Shown piece by piece: positions 47,249-58,127 of a DNA stretch of 64,000 bases. Position numbers and translations under genes: made by a program. The stretch is from Loripinus fragilis. Lineage: Eukaryota; Mollusca; Bivalvia; Lucinida; Lucinidae. The stretch spans positions 78,108,678-78,172,677 of the forward strand of contig OZ026515.1 in assembly GCA_964019695.1 (NCBI GenBank), written 5' to 3'. Below the pieces are notes generated by a model. The model made no database searches. It had not been told where the DNA came from and was given only the letters and a program-made list of their open reading frames with translations. Position 1 is the first letter of the stretch; each line of letters begins with the position of its first letter.

Positions 47249-48236
47249 AATGAAATATTCAATCTGCTTAGATGCAAAGTTGAACGAGTACTAGAGGCAG
47301 TCTCTGGCTTCACCAATCCTTTTAGTTCTAGTTTTGAAGACAGTGAACTGTACTTTTTGTCTTTCGGTGTTCCTGCTAAGCCTGGTATAGCTAAGGATCT
47401 TATTGAGGCTAATGCCATTGACAGGAAGGCTGTTGAGACTTCATTGACTCACTTTTAGTTGACAATCTGTCTTTCACAGCCCCATAAAATGCTACAAGCT
47501 AATAAAGTTTCGAGGCTTGCGAGGTCAAGAAGAAATTGTCCAATTTACAAAACGTAAACGGCCAGATCAGAGCTTAAAGGAGCGTCTTTGGTCAGCATGA
47601 CATTCTTTATATTGGGTATAATCTTGACCTTGAGTTGACACTGCCAAACCTTCTGGGACCTGTACCATGGTCACTGTCAACTCCTGATAGAATTTCTACC
47701 AAAACTGACAAGTCCAAGCTTCTGCATGGCTTGCAATCACACATTGAACCAACATTAGATTTGCCATGTAGTGCTGCACGCAACTTTGATGGTAATGTTA
47801 TACTACAGAGCATAATAGCTTTTCCTGTCACCTTCAAGGATCTGATGGAACCAGTATTCAAACAGGCATTAAAGGCAGGGCATGTTGGTTTTGTCACTGA
47901 TACATATATACAATGTATAAGTAGCAGTCTTTAAAGTCTTATAAACTTCCTCGCAGAGGATAACCTGTGTGTTGTGTTCAACACTGGTGTATGCAACAGA
48001 AGGTGTTCCTTCTGAATGTCACCAACATTGGCCAGAATATGGGGGAAGAGATCTACAGTCATACACTGTTAACAGATTGTGACACTACCAATGTGCCAAT
48101 GTGCCAGTACCACGGAAAGGGTGTTCCTATCAAACTGACAGAGAACCCCTCTCCACTAGTTCATCTACATTCTAAGCAAGACAAGAAAACAAACAAAGAA
48201 TTGTTCTATGCACTCATCAGTGACATGAAGCCCTAA
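47249..48236 (+). pseudogene. Decayed copy of a multicopy, transposon-associated animal gene family
   Basis: Three open segments in the same direction but different frames resemble one protein family that I recognise as very abundant in cnidarian, mollusc and fish genomes, without a name. Segment 1 (47249-47458) reads ERVLEAVSGFTNPFSS and FGVPAKPGIAKDLIEA, then stops. Segment 2 (about 47578-47934) contains LLGPVPWSLSTPDRIS, NFDGNVILQSI and a GFVTDTY motif, then stops. Segment 3 (47967-48236) contains LLTDCDTTNVP and HGKGVPIKL. The order of blocks matches the family, but stop codons and frame changes interrupt it and the N- and C-terminal parts are missing. It is not expected to be functional. 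The family assignment rests on motif memory only. Confidence 0.6.
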
Positions 48237-48729
48237 CATGTGTTATTTATGTAAATTGGAATAAGCTGCAGTATGACATGTTTCTGAAAAAAAGTACCAA
48301 AGCCAAACATATATACTGACTATTTCAAATTGCATGAACATGAGCTTACTTCCACCCTGCTTTTCTGTCCTTAAGATGTACACACAAAGGTTGAACTATC
48401 AAGTCTTTTTCACGAAAACAAGTATGGACAAAATGTGTGTAAACTAAATGGATGGAAATCGAGTACCTCTGGGGGAAGGAAAACTTGATTGTACCCTAAC
48501 CAAAGAGCCACAAAATCATATTTCACATTTTGTGTGATATGGGGTTACCATGTTCAAAACTCAGCAACTCAAACCTTATAAAAGAAAGAAACATAATAAT
48601 TGCAGTTTCCAAAAGGTACATAAACATTCTTTAATACAAAATGAATAAGTAAGCACATTCACATTAAAAAATATCAAACTATAATAGTTTCATAAATCAT
48701 TCGACCAAAGCCAGTTTGAAAAAGTTTGG
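48237..48729. other. Unrecognised intergenic DNA
   Basis: No supported feature. Confidence 0.4.
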
Positions 48730-50065
48730 AAACATTACAAACTCGAATGCTGAGCTGAATGATAATTGAGTTCAGCATTCGCCGAAATTCGGTTTTTGAA
48801 CATTGGAAGCACTCCGAAATTGAATGTTGAACTGAATTTTGATTGTCAAGCTAGACATTGAATGTTTAGTTGAAGGTCGATTGTCTAGTTCAACATTCGC
48901 CAAAATTCTAGTTATGTTGAGCTGAATGTCGATTGTCAAGTTAAACATTCGGCCAGTCAGCTTGAAAACTTTGGAATAAAAGTAAGGAAGAAGGCAAAGA
49001 TCAGGAATACATACAATAAATACCACACCTGGCCCAGGACACCATATGGGAAAGTGACGAAACAAAAGAAAACATCACATACAAGAGAGCCAAGCAGTCA
49101 GCACAAGGCTGCAAGGAACAGAAAAAACAGTATGGCACGAAACACAAATAACATAAAAGGATCCACAAAAGAAGCATCGCCTTGAAACGGTCAGAAAAGA
49201 AATACTGGCTTTAACATGTTTGATGGTTCGAATGTTGAGCTGAATGTCAATTGTCTAGCTCAACATTCCCAAAAATTCAGATTTAGAACTTAGGAAGCCT
49301 TCCAAAATCAATGCTGAGCTGAATCATTGATTGTCAAGCTACAGACATTGAATGTTCTGTCTAATTGAGTTTTAGAATTTCAGAAGCATTTTTAATTCAA
49401 ATGTTTAGCTGAATGTCGATTGTCAAGCTCGACATTTTTAAATGTTCAGCTGAATGCCGACTGTCTAGCGCAACATTCCAACGGCCAAAGTCAGTTTAAA
49501 AATTTTGGAAACATTACAAACTCGAATGTTGAGCTGAATGTTGACTGTCGATCTAGTGACATTGAATGTTTAGCTGAATGTCGATTGTCTAGCTTAACAT
49601 TCGCAAAAAATTCTGGTTAGGACTTTGGAAGCATTCCAAACTCAACTGTTTAGCTGAATGTTGACTGTCTAGCTCAAAATTCGCCAAAACTCAGTTTTAG
49701 AACTTCGGAAGCACTTGGAACTTGAATGTTGAGGTGAATGGTGATTGTCGAGCTAGATATTGATTGTTCAGTTAAATGTCGATCTTCTAGCTCAATATTT
49801 GGCCAAAGTCAGTTTGAAAACTTTGAAACATTACAACCTCGAATGTTGAGCTGAATGTTGAGTGTCCAGTTACACATAGACTGTTTAACTGAATGTTGAT
49901 TGCCTAGCTCAACATTCGGCCAAAGTCAGTTTAAAAACTTTGGAAACATTACAAACTGGAATGTTGTGCTGAATGTCGATTGTCTAGGTAGACATTGAAT
50001 GTTGAGCTGCATGTTGATTATCGAGCTAGACATTGAACGTTGAGCTGCATGTTGATTATCGAGCT
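48730..50065. repeat. Tandem array of AATGTTGAGCTGAATGTCGA units
   Basis: Many copies of a segment with GAATGTTGAGCTGAATGT, GATTGTCTAGCTCAACATTC (partly self-complementary) and GCCAAAGTCAGTTT.AAAACT, then TTTGGAAACATTACAAACT. Units are about 80-150 bp and of variable order. Family B repeat (48955-49205) interrupts it. Confidence 0.9.
48955..49205 (-). mobile_element. Dispersed repeat family B, copy 3 (inverted), inserted in a tandem array
   Basis: The reverse complement carries GACCGTTTCAAGGCGATGC, CTTCTTTTGTGGATCC, GTCACTTTCCCATATGG and TTCCTGATCTTTGCC, in the same order as copies 1 and 2. It interrupts the AATGTTGAGCTGAATGT array between about 48950 and 49220. Confidence 0.75.
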
Positions 50066-50960
50066 AAACAGTTCAGGTTGTTGCAGAATGCATCGTTTCC
50101 ATATGCGCTTACGTTTAGGTGGAGAAATATACAGAAAAATACCGGTTTGAATACTGGCAAAACTTTTACTGCTGGCAACAATTTTGCTGCTATCAGCAAT
50201 TTTACAGCTGGAAGCAAATTTCTTAAGGAATAGGTGTGACAGAACAGTTTGGTTTGCATGCGCGGATCCAGGAATTTTTGTCAGGGGGGTCCAGGTCAGT
50301 CTGACAAAAGAAAGCTCTGACAACGTTTTTTTTTTTTTTTTTTTAGTTCTCAGCTTATTTTACAGAAGTCAAATGGTCAATTTCAAAGAAATCTATCATT
50401 TTTCAAAGTTCCAGAGGGGGTCCAACATTTTTCAGCGGGGGTCCAACTTTTTCCAGGGGGGGGTCCAATTGCTCATTCCCTATAGAAACCCATATAACTT
50501 GTGATTTTCCAGGGGGGGGGGGGGGTCCGGACCCCCTGTCCCCCCTCTGGATCCGCACTTGGTTTGTAACAGAATGCATAGTTTTTAGATGCGCTTATGA
50601 TGATATGGAGAAATATAAATTAAAACCATTAAAATACCACACCTTTTCTGCTTGGAAAACTTTGACTGCTGGCAACAATTGTGCTGCTAACAGCAGATTT
50701 ACTGCTGGAAGCAAAGTTTTGCCTATTTCGTAGGTAATAGGTGATAGAACCGTTCGGGTTGCCGCCGAATAAATATTTTGCAAGATGAGCATATGAGGAC
50801 ACAGTGAAATCATGAAAAATATCACACTTTTACTGCTAACAGCAATTTTACTGCTGGCAGCAATTGTACATCTAGCAGCACCTTTCGGCCCATTACTCCG
50901 GTAAAATGTGTGTAAATGTTTGAGTTGCAGCGGAATGCATCGTTTCAGAATACGCTTACG
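50066..50960. repeat. Tandem array of about 185-bp units, interrupted by an element
   Basis: Units start near 50068, 50557, 50754 and 50920 with variants of GGTTGTTGCAGAATGCATCG, then ATATGCGCTTACG and GGTGGAGAAATATA. Between them lie GCTGGCAACAATTTTGCTGC stretches. The GGATCC-terminated element at 50257-50558 is inserted in the array. Confidence 0.85.
50257..50558. mobile_element. GGATCC-terminated inverted-repeat element, copy 3, with 8-bp TSD
   Basis: The left end is CATGCGCGGATCCAGGAATT and the right end CCTCTGGATCCGCAC. TTGGTTTG flanks it at 50249-50256 and 50559-50566. The interior has poly-T, several GGGGGTCCAA blocks and TTGTGATTTTCCAGG. An 8-bp duplication is the size made by hAT-type transposases, but the GGATCC termini are not the usual hAT ends, so the superfamily is uncertain. 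Confidence 0.85.
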
Positions 50961-52029
50961 ATTAGATGGAATAATATACTATGCACAATATATTCAGCAA
51001 CTTCGAATGTTTTACATCTTAATTTCTTCATCTTGGTGCAGTATCGAAAAAAATAAATGACAATGGTAAGAATAGGATTTTCGGCAAATGAAACCACGCA
51101 TGAACAGATGTCATCCTTTAAATTAGCATTTGGGGAGAACAACTATAGCAAATGGGGTCAGTAAGCAAAATTCACATCCGTTGTAAGTAATGCTAAAATG
51201 ATAAGCATGTGAATTTTCTTTTGGTAGTCTTTCATCTTCCTCATGCATCATGTGCCTATAAAAGCTATTGATTTTGTGAAAGATGTGATAGACATTTTAT
51301 GCTGAAAACATAAGCTGCTATCAATTATGTCAAAATGTGCTCATCATATGATTAAATTTCTAATGGTAATTGGTGTTTCAATTCAACAGATCATCAGTGT
51401 ACAAAGATATCATAGGCTACAATGTAACTCATCATATGGTTGATTAAAGCCGTAAGCTACTGAAAAATGGTATGACGCATTTGTGAGATAACAATACCGT
51501 TTGATTTTATCTTTCAGCTCGTTCTCTGTAGCTGTGAAGATGTTTCATTCAACATTATTTGTCTGAATGTGTTGTAAGGAATCAAACAGTTACACTTGTT
51601 AATGTGGTTCAAAAATGATCGACTAGAAACACCGTTTCAATGCGATAACATAAAAGCATTAACAAAAACGTCTTATTGTGAAAACTCGGTCCATTATTTC
51701 TTGAAGAAAGTTACCCAACTTAATTGCATCATTTGCTATGCTTTTTTGGTTTTCAGTGACCAAACAATCGCTTAAAAATGGTTTAGACCTCCTCCACATC
51801 AGAAATGCCCACGTTACCCGCTAGTCTTAAAATTAAACGTCACTTAAGCACAGCCGCTGCGTTCGGTAATTCAGCATTTTTAATAGAAATCCTTGCCAGA
51901 TAATCGGCTCTTGTATATTCATGACAAAAAATGAATCTTAGATCTGATGTGCATGAGCTCGCCTATACAAAACAATTGCTAAATTTATTTTGCATAGTAT
52001 ATAAAGTAAAAACAAGAATTACCACAGTT
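50961..52029. other. Unrecognised intergenic DNA
   Basis: No supported feature. Confidence 0.4.
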
Positions 52030-52465
52030 TTAATGCTGGCAAAACTTTTCACTGAGCAGCAGCAATTTTACTGCTGGAATCAATTTAATTGCTAGCAGCA
52101 ATTTTATTGCTGGCAGCAAAATTGTTCCTAACTTTACCGTTTTTTGCTGCAGCAGAATTGCTGCTAACTTCACCGTTTTCCCTGCTGCAAAATTGCTGCT
52201 AACTAACTTGGCAGTTGCTACTTAGTTGACTATTTTCGCTTCAGCAAAATTGCTGCTAACTTGACTGTTTTGGCTGCAGCAAAATTGCAGCAAACTTTGC
52301 CGTTTTGTTCTGTTGCTGCTAACTTGGCCGTTTTGGCTGCAGCAAAATTTGCTGCTAACTTGGCCGTTTTATACTGATGCTGCAAGTTTTGCCGTTTTCT
52401 ACTGCTGCTGCTAACTTGACAGTTTCTTGATGCAGCAATATTGCTGCTAACTTTACCGAGTTGAC
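52030..52465. repeat. Degenerate array of GCAGCAAAATTGCTGCTAAC units
   Basis: About ten units of 35-50 bp contain GCAGCAAAATTGCTGC (self-complementary) and AACTTGRCCGTTTT. Related GCTGGCAGCAATTTTACTGC pieces extend left into the 50066-50960 array. Confidence 0.9.
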
Positions 52466-52735
52466 TTTGTTTATGGTATTTGAGTGAATATCCAATCTGA
52501 TTGTCACAGATAATTTCCTGGTCTTATCCACTGACTGATCTGTGATTGTGATAAATTCATGGCCCTGGACTGTTAGGATGAATATATAAAATAACTATTC
52601 TAAGTCAGTTTCAGCTTTAGTCATTTTTGGAGTAGCTGGGGAAACTTTGTGTGTGATATGTAAGGAATTTGAGGCTATGGTATGACTAGCTTATAAGGAT
52701 TTGTCAATTGCGTTATTTTTGGACAATGTTATTGC

Positions 52736-53014
52736 GTGATCATTACAATAGGTACAAAATCTGCCACCAAAGATCTTCTGTCAAAAGCAAATATGCCTAC
52801 CCTACATGTTAGCATGGCTATAGAGACTTTTAAAATACTATATAAAATTTCACCTGTTTATTTACATGATTTCATCTCTTTTAAAAATACAAATAATTCT
52901 TTCCGGTATGAAAATCTACTTGATGTACCTAGAGTTCGACCAATTATACTGACGGGCTTTAAAAAACGCAACACTAACTTCCATTTCTATCTTCCAAAAG
53001 ACAGTTGTATGTAA
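52736..53014 (+). pseudogene. LINE-type retroelement remnant, C-terminal end of ORF2
   Basis: The frame contains MAIETFKILYKISPVYLHDF, SFRYENLLDVPRVRP and then FKKRNTNFHFYLP. This resembles the C-terminal end of jockey/CR1-like LINE reverse transcriptase proteins, where an 'ETFKI.N...P.YL.DL' block precedes 'YSFRYE' and a terminal 'SFRFEAAKLWNSLP'-like motif. The last motif is degraded here and no RT core is present upstream, so this is a truncated 3' fragment, typical of 5'-truncated LINE insertion. Confidence 0.65.
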
Positions 53015-55837
53015 AATCACTTTAGTCTTAATTGTACAACCAAACTCGACGACGTTATTTGCTCCATATGAATTTAGTCACTGAAACATTTCTTAAGTAG
53101 AGGAGATTTTAAGGCATCCAATGAATGGGTACAAACAGATAAACCTCAAATACACAAATGAGGTGTTTCGCAGACCTGCCAATCAATATGAGAGTGGTTC
53201 CTCAATGACTAATCAAGTCCATGACACAAATTTGATGCTGTTCAAGTTTCTTGATTTAAAGAAATAGGGAATCCTTCATTGATAACATTTTGTCACATTA
53301 AACAGTTGACCCCTTTCTCAAAAAGTTTATATTTTAATGAGTTAATTTCATTTTAAATGGACAAGTTTTCCAGATGTTACTTACAAATGAACACTCTTTA
53401 ACATACAATCAAAATAATTGCTCTGCCTTTTATTCCGAGACAAAAATTAAAGCTGCTCTCCAAGTGTTACTTTTTAAAGTCAGTCAGTATAGATACAGTA
53501 ACCGCTACGTTAGCTACAGTCTCCAAAATAACATCAGATCTTCTAACAATTTTGAACAAAATTGAGGGGCTAATCCGGACCCAGGGTGTAATACAAATGT
53601 CTCATGCAAATGTTCCTAATGCGAGTTAAGCTTATAACCGCTTTTTGTTGCTTATATATACTTAAGGACTTTGAAAACGCATCACCCAGATTAAATCCTT
53701 TATTTCACAACCCCTGAGAATATCATAGTATGAACAGCTGTTAGTGTGCACTAGAAAATTCTTGGTTATAAATTTAGTTTAAGATATTGAAAAAGCATCT
53801 GTTTTAAGACAGGGGTGGTCGATTTTGAAGGACACCAATTCAGCTGCAAGTTAACCCGCGTTAGTTTTGATTCCAGACTCAACAGATATGCGTTCTGAGC
53901 TTCTTTCATGATTGCACAGTTATCATTTAACGATTTGAAAAAAAAAATGACAGTTCGGTATACTCAAATTAACACCTCTTTAAAGATACCAACATACCCC
54001 ACCCACTCAGATTACTATAGTCTAGCAATAAAATTCAACACAATTGACCTTTCAATTTTTCAATTTTTTTCGTTTTGTTGTTGAAAGAGGCTAATGGCAT
54101 ATACAAATGAAAGATTGAGCATTAATTTCACTTGTATCACGTTTCTTTACCATTGTCAAGTGACGTCAAGGTAAACTTTTAAGACGTTCTCCGTCACATG
54201 ACAGAATACCTCCTGTAATGATTTACATCAAAACGTCTTCCGCACATGATTGGCAGTGTAGGCAGTCAATATCAGTAATGAAAGTGTGCATAAAGGTATC
54301 TAATAGAGATGTTTCTGAAGAGAGCTGTAAATTGATGTTCAAATTTGACGTTTATTTTCAAAAAATTGAAGTTATCAATTACTTTTAATAAGAAAAGTCT
54401 ATAAACTGGTTATGGTATCATACACGCCACAGTTCAAACACAAAACTAATCAAAAAGCTTCAACTGACTTTGCAGAATGGTGCTGGATGCTGTATGTACC
54501 CATGTGACACCAGCAGCAGCGTCACGTTATAGTGCAGTCAAATTAACGACTGATTCATACCAATTCTGGATTGCACATTAAAACCTGCGAGTAACTTTTC
54601 AATCGCATATACGGTTTGCAAGAAAAGTCCTCTAGTATATGTCTTGTTTTCCCCTTTTTAGAAGTTTTTTTTTTATGTTTTACTTGTATTTCTGCTTTGC
54701 TATTTATTTTTTGCAATATGCCTTTTGCTTCTAACATAATTCTAACATTCTTGTTTTATTTGTATGTTCACTGTCTGTTGTGCTATCCAATCTCTCATAA
54801 TGGAGAGTTTCCGTCTGTTCCTAACTGAAATTTAGCTGTTTTTTGTTGTTGTTTTTTCATTTGATGCAAGCCCCCTTGCAGAAAATTGACCCTACCCAAC
54901 CTCAGTTTTCGTGCTATTTCATCCCCCACACCCCATTCCAGTCAAAAGCAGGGCAGGGCAATCCGGAATAACAATAATAAAGCAAATCCAGCTGCATGTG
55001 TGGCTTTTTTCTTTGCTTACTAAAGGAAAAAGTAAATTATGCACTGGTAAATTGTAATTACATGTACATTTGTATCTGTGATATAGTTCTCTGCATGTTG
55101 CGATTTCTGTTGCTTTTTATGTTTTGTATTAGATGTATATTTTTGTTGGTTGGTAAAGTAGCCATATGGCTAATGTATACTACATGTTGTACAATGAAAC
55201 CCTGACGTAAAATAAATATTCTTGTATCTTGTATGTTGGGGGTGGCCAGTTTGGAGCCTTGATTTTTACTCTGTTAAATTAGTTAGTTATAATTTATTTA
55301 GTGAATAATAGGACAACAATTAGCATCCGAAAAGTTATTCCTATGGTGATTGAAAAAAAACGGTGTCATTTAAACAGACAATTCTGGGGTTTTAACTCAA
55401 AGATTTAAGGGCTGGTTTCTCTAAAAGTTTACACAAATATTTGGGTCACCACATCTGAGTTACATAATCAATCATTCTACATAGCATGCAGCTCATAATT
55501 ACTTTAAACAAACCATGTCAAGTCCTGATATTCATTTTAAAAGACAACACCCCTTGTTTATACTGTTACAACTGGTACTTGATCTGGTCATGATTGGTGA
55601 AGGATTTAGTTTCAACTTCTGCAGGATTTTAAAACTAGTTGGCACAACTGTTGATAGATCCATCACAAGACAGTATTAATGTTTATCTTAACTGCATTGT
55701 TACACGTTGACCTGATAAATGTTGCCCCTCACTGTGACATTTCACTTTTTTTAAATGATGTTGATGATGTTGAATCGACGTGAACATTGATATTTACATA
55801 ATAATCGCCAGTTTGAAGAGGGAGCCTATGGGTAAAC
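53015..55837. other. Unrecognised AT-rich intergenic DNA
   Basis: Apart from the possible retroelement end at 55000-55235 no feature is supported. Short frames here have hydrophobic, low-complexity translations typical of AT-rich noise. Confidence 0.4.
55000..55235 (+). mobile_element. Possible retroelement 3' end
   Basis: The stretch ends with AAAATAAATATTCTTGTATC followed by another TTGTAT, a polyadenylation signal next to a short repeated tail, as in many LINE 3' ends. No coding part could be linked to it. 53040-55000 to its left is otherwise unrecognised AT-rich DNA. Confidence 0.3.
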
Positions 55838-55842
55838 TACTA

Positions 55843-55966
55843 AATAGAATACCAAGTGTGCATCTTTTGATATCAAGTTTACTAGGCTTGGTTTGAGAAC
55901 GCAATCATTCTCAAGCCTTGCCTGGTGACCTTGATATCAAAAGCCACTTACCTAGTATTTTCTATT
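55843..55966. repeat. Foldback element of about 124 bp
   Basis: AATAGAATACCAAGTGTGCA is opposed by TTACCTAGTATTTTCTATT, CTTTTGATATCAAGTTTAC by GACCTTGATATCAAAAG and GGCTTGGTTTGAGAA by TTCTCAAGCCTTGCC. Arms of about 55 bp. Confidence 0.85.
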
Positions 55967-56389
55967 TCTATTAACTGTGGCTTTACACCAGCTAGCAACA
56001 CTCATGCATATAATTCTATTAACGATACTTTTTGAACTTCTAGGAATACATTAACACAGAGCATACGCTATGATATATATCTATTCTATTTAACTGACAT
56101 ATTCTTATGAAAAAAGGATATACTGAGTGCATTGCTGTGTTTTCTCTTTCATATGTATGAGCATCCACAGGTAGCCAGTAATGGGTACAACACCTACCCC
56201 TCTTAAGAAATACTCTTTGAGAATTTCAAACGATTGTTGAAATAGCTACTTCTTTTATCCAAAGCAAAAATAAAATAAAATTTGCTCAAACTGTTTTCAT
56301 AGTTGTCCGGCGGCCGAAATATGAAAACATTCACAAATGTTACCTACCACTTAAACATGGCAACTTTTTACAACGAAATTGAGCCATGG

Positions 56390-56605
56390 TGCAGACGGTA
56401 ACAGGCTATCCTACTGTCACCCTTTCCACCTGCCAGCCCCAGAGCCCAATCGTAACCAAGTCAGATTGCTGATCCAGGAGTCGTGAATTCAATCCCAGCC
56501 GGGCCCCTTACTATCCTGGTGATTGGTTGTGAAATATTTGGTTATACACAGTTATTCTCCTCCTTCCGCTGATTCACGAAGGGCTGTAATCAGTTACAAG
56601 TGAAA
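56390..56605 (+). mobile_element. tRNA-derived SINE (family 2), plus-strand copy
   Basis: A B-box-like GTCGTGAATTCAATCCCAG is followed by ATTCTCCTCCTTCCGCTGAT and CAGTTACAAGTGAAATTATG, matching the body of the family 2 copy at 16926-17268 in the opposite orientation. The A box is degraded and the tail is absent. Confidence 0.65.
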
Positions 56606-56609
56606 TTAT

Positions 56610-56745
56610 GTAAAATTATATTTTTGACCCCCAAGCACTCCCAAGTCCCACCCCTAGGGCATGACCCAGGCAACAGAATGAAAATTATGTTCAATATGTA
56701 TTCTATCTTTTATTTGTGAGAACACACACAAAGTTTGGTATAAGT
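56610..56745 (-). repeat. Inverted fragment of the 45.4-46.3 kb repeat
   Basis: CAAGTCCCACCCCTAGGGCA followed by TGACCCAGGCAACAGAATGA is the reverse complement of 46180-46220-type sequence. TCTTTTATTTGTGAGAACAC corresponds to the inverted 45850 block. Confidence 0.75.
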
Positions 56746-56776
56746 TTTCTTTAGTGTTCCAGTTCAAACTTCACTA

Positions 56777-56981
56777 CAGTAAAACATGTCTTAAGTGGCT
56801 ACTAAAAAAGAAGACCAAAAATTGGTTTTCAAGACCGATTATCACTTAATGCAGGTCAAAAGTATTGCAGAATGCTCCAAGAGAGCATTCTGCAATACTT
56901 TTGACCTTCATTAAGCTACCATTAGTCTTTATGATCTGTGTTTTTTCAATTTTTAGTGGCCGCTTAAGACAGATTTTACTG
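56777..56981. mobile_element. CAGTAAAACCTGT palindromic MITE, copy 2
   Basis: 205 bp between TA dinucleotides (56775-56776 and 56982-56983). The ends are CAGTAAAACATGTCTTAAGT and CTTAAGACAGATTTTACTG, with a central palindrome AGTATTGCAGAATGCTCC. TA duplication and TIR form suggest a Tc1/mariner-type non-autonomous element. Confidence 0.9.
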
Positions 56982-57143
56982 TACTTCCTGATCTTTGGCT
57001 GGTGAAACTATATCACAGACACAAAATTTGCAATAAAGAAAAATATGCTAAATTATTCTCAAACAGTGTAGATCCACATCAACCAGCAAGCTTAAGAAAC
57101 TAGCTGAATGATAGTAATCTGTGTAGTTAATGTGTGCAGTATA

Positions 57144-57378
57144 TTATCCCTTAGTAGGCAATCATAACAACAAAGCTGGTCTGCTTTTGTTGTCTGCTAA
57201 AATGTTTTAGAAGCCTCTTCAACAAATAGTGTATATCCAGATCAGAGCTGTCTGATCGGGTCCACAATGTTTTCCTCTACATTTGCATCAACCAATAATG
57301 TTATCAAATATGCGCAACGGATGTCTTAAGCAGATAACATTTTCTGATGCAGTTTTTTTGCTGGCTCTTTAAGGGTTA
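57144..57378. mobile_element. TTAACCCTTAATRCGCC MITE, diverged copy
   Basis: The ends TTATCCCTTAGTAGGCAATC and CTCTTTAAGGGTTA are present, with internal TGGTCTGCTTTTGTTGTCTG and a GATCAGAGCTGTCTGATC palindrome remnant. It lies in the 3' flank of BIN3, about 70 bp past the stop codon, so it may be transcribed within the 3' UTR. Confidence 0.75.
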
Positions 57379-57451
57379 TTGCGTAACATTTGTTTCCTGC
57401 TCATGAATATTAAAAAAAATCATAGTATTGTCAATATAAAGAAAAAATAGA

Positions 57452-57601
57452 TTAATCATCTGCCGTTATTGATAATGCTTTGATGTCTGCCAATGTCTGT
57501 AGTATTCTAGCTTTTCTTTCTTGTTCACTTAACTTAGAATGTTGGAAGAAGTCTGATGATACACCACTGTAAGTTTTGAAAGCCTCTGAGTTGTAAGTTA
57601 C
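57452..57601 (-). CDS. BIN3: BIN3 BAR-domain protein, terminal coding exon
   Basis: The acceptor AG at 57603-57602 is followed by 49 codons and TAA (57454-57452). The peptide starts VTYNSEAFKTYSG and ends LADIKALSITADD, matching the BIN3 C-terminus (human ends ALSIVADD, from memory). Together the three exons encode about 141 residues, slightly more than half of a typical 250-residue BIN3. No consensus AATAAA on the minus strand was seen in the next few hundred bases, so the end of the 3' UTR is not placed; the nearest candidate is near 56706, beyond two MITE-like elements. Confidence 0.94.
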   Translation of the reverse strand, partial: VTYNSEAFKTYSGVSSDFFQHSKLSEQERKARILQTLADIKALSITADD

Positions 57602-58127
57602 CTGTGAATGAACAGAGGAAAACAATATTATATGGGCCTTGACGCGACAATACCTGTCTTCGGGGTTTCTGACAAAGCGAGTTTCAAACCAGTGTCCTCA
57701 GCAACAGAGACTAGCTAGAAAATTGAAATTTCACCTGTAGAAAGTTTACATATGATACTTTCCAAAAAGCGAATAACAATGGCGCTGATCAGACTGGGGG
57801 ATGTGCAGGCTGGTCTGTGCCTGTGTTGTTCGCAAACCCCTGAAGACAGGTTTTCTCGCATTGAGGCCCATTTTATACAGCTATTCAGCCACTGTATCAC
57901 CACATGGTATGCAATGCCTCGGCCTCTTGTAAAGCTAACAAAGATAGGAACCAGTTGGGGGCAGTGACCCATAAGTCGATTAATACATATCTAAACAATA
58001 TTCAGTAGTTAACTCTTAGGTTTTGGTTGTAATAGAACATGTTGATGGCAAGGTAATGATCTGCACAATTACATAGCAAGAAGGTCAAGATTACCCTTTA
58101 TCACTCACATGAGATTTCACTGTCACA

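Noticed and set aside
52736..53014. Active LINE
   Set aside because: Only the C-terminal tail of the reverse-transcriptase protein is present, with a degraded end; there is no catalytic core.
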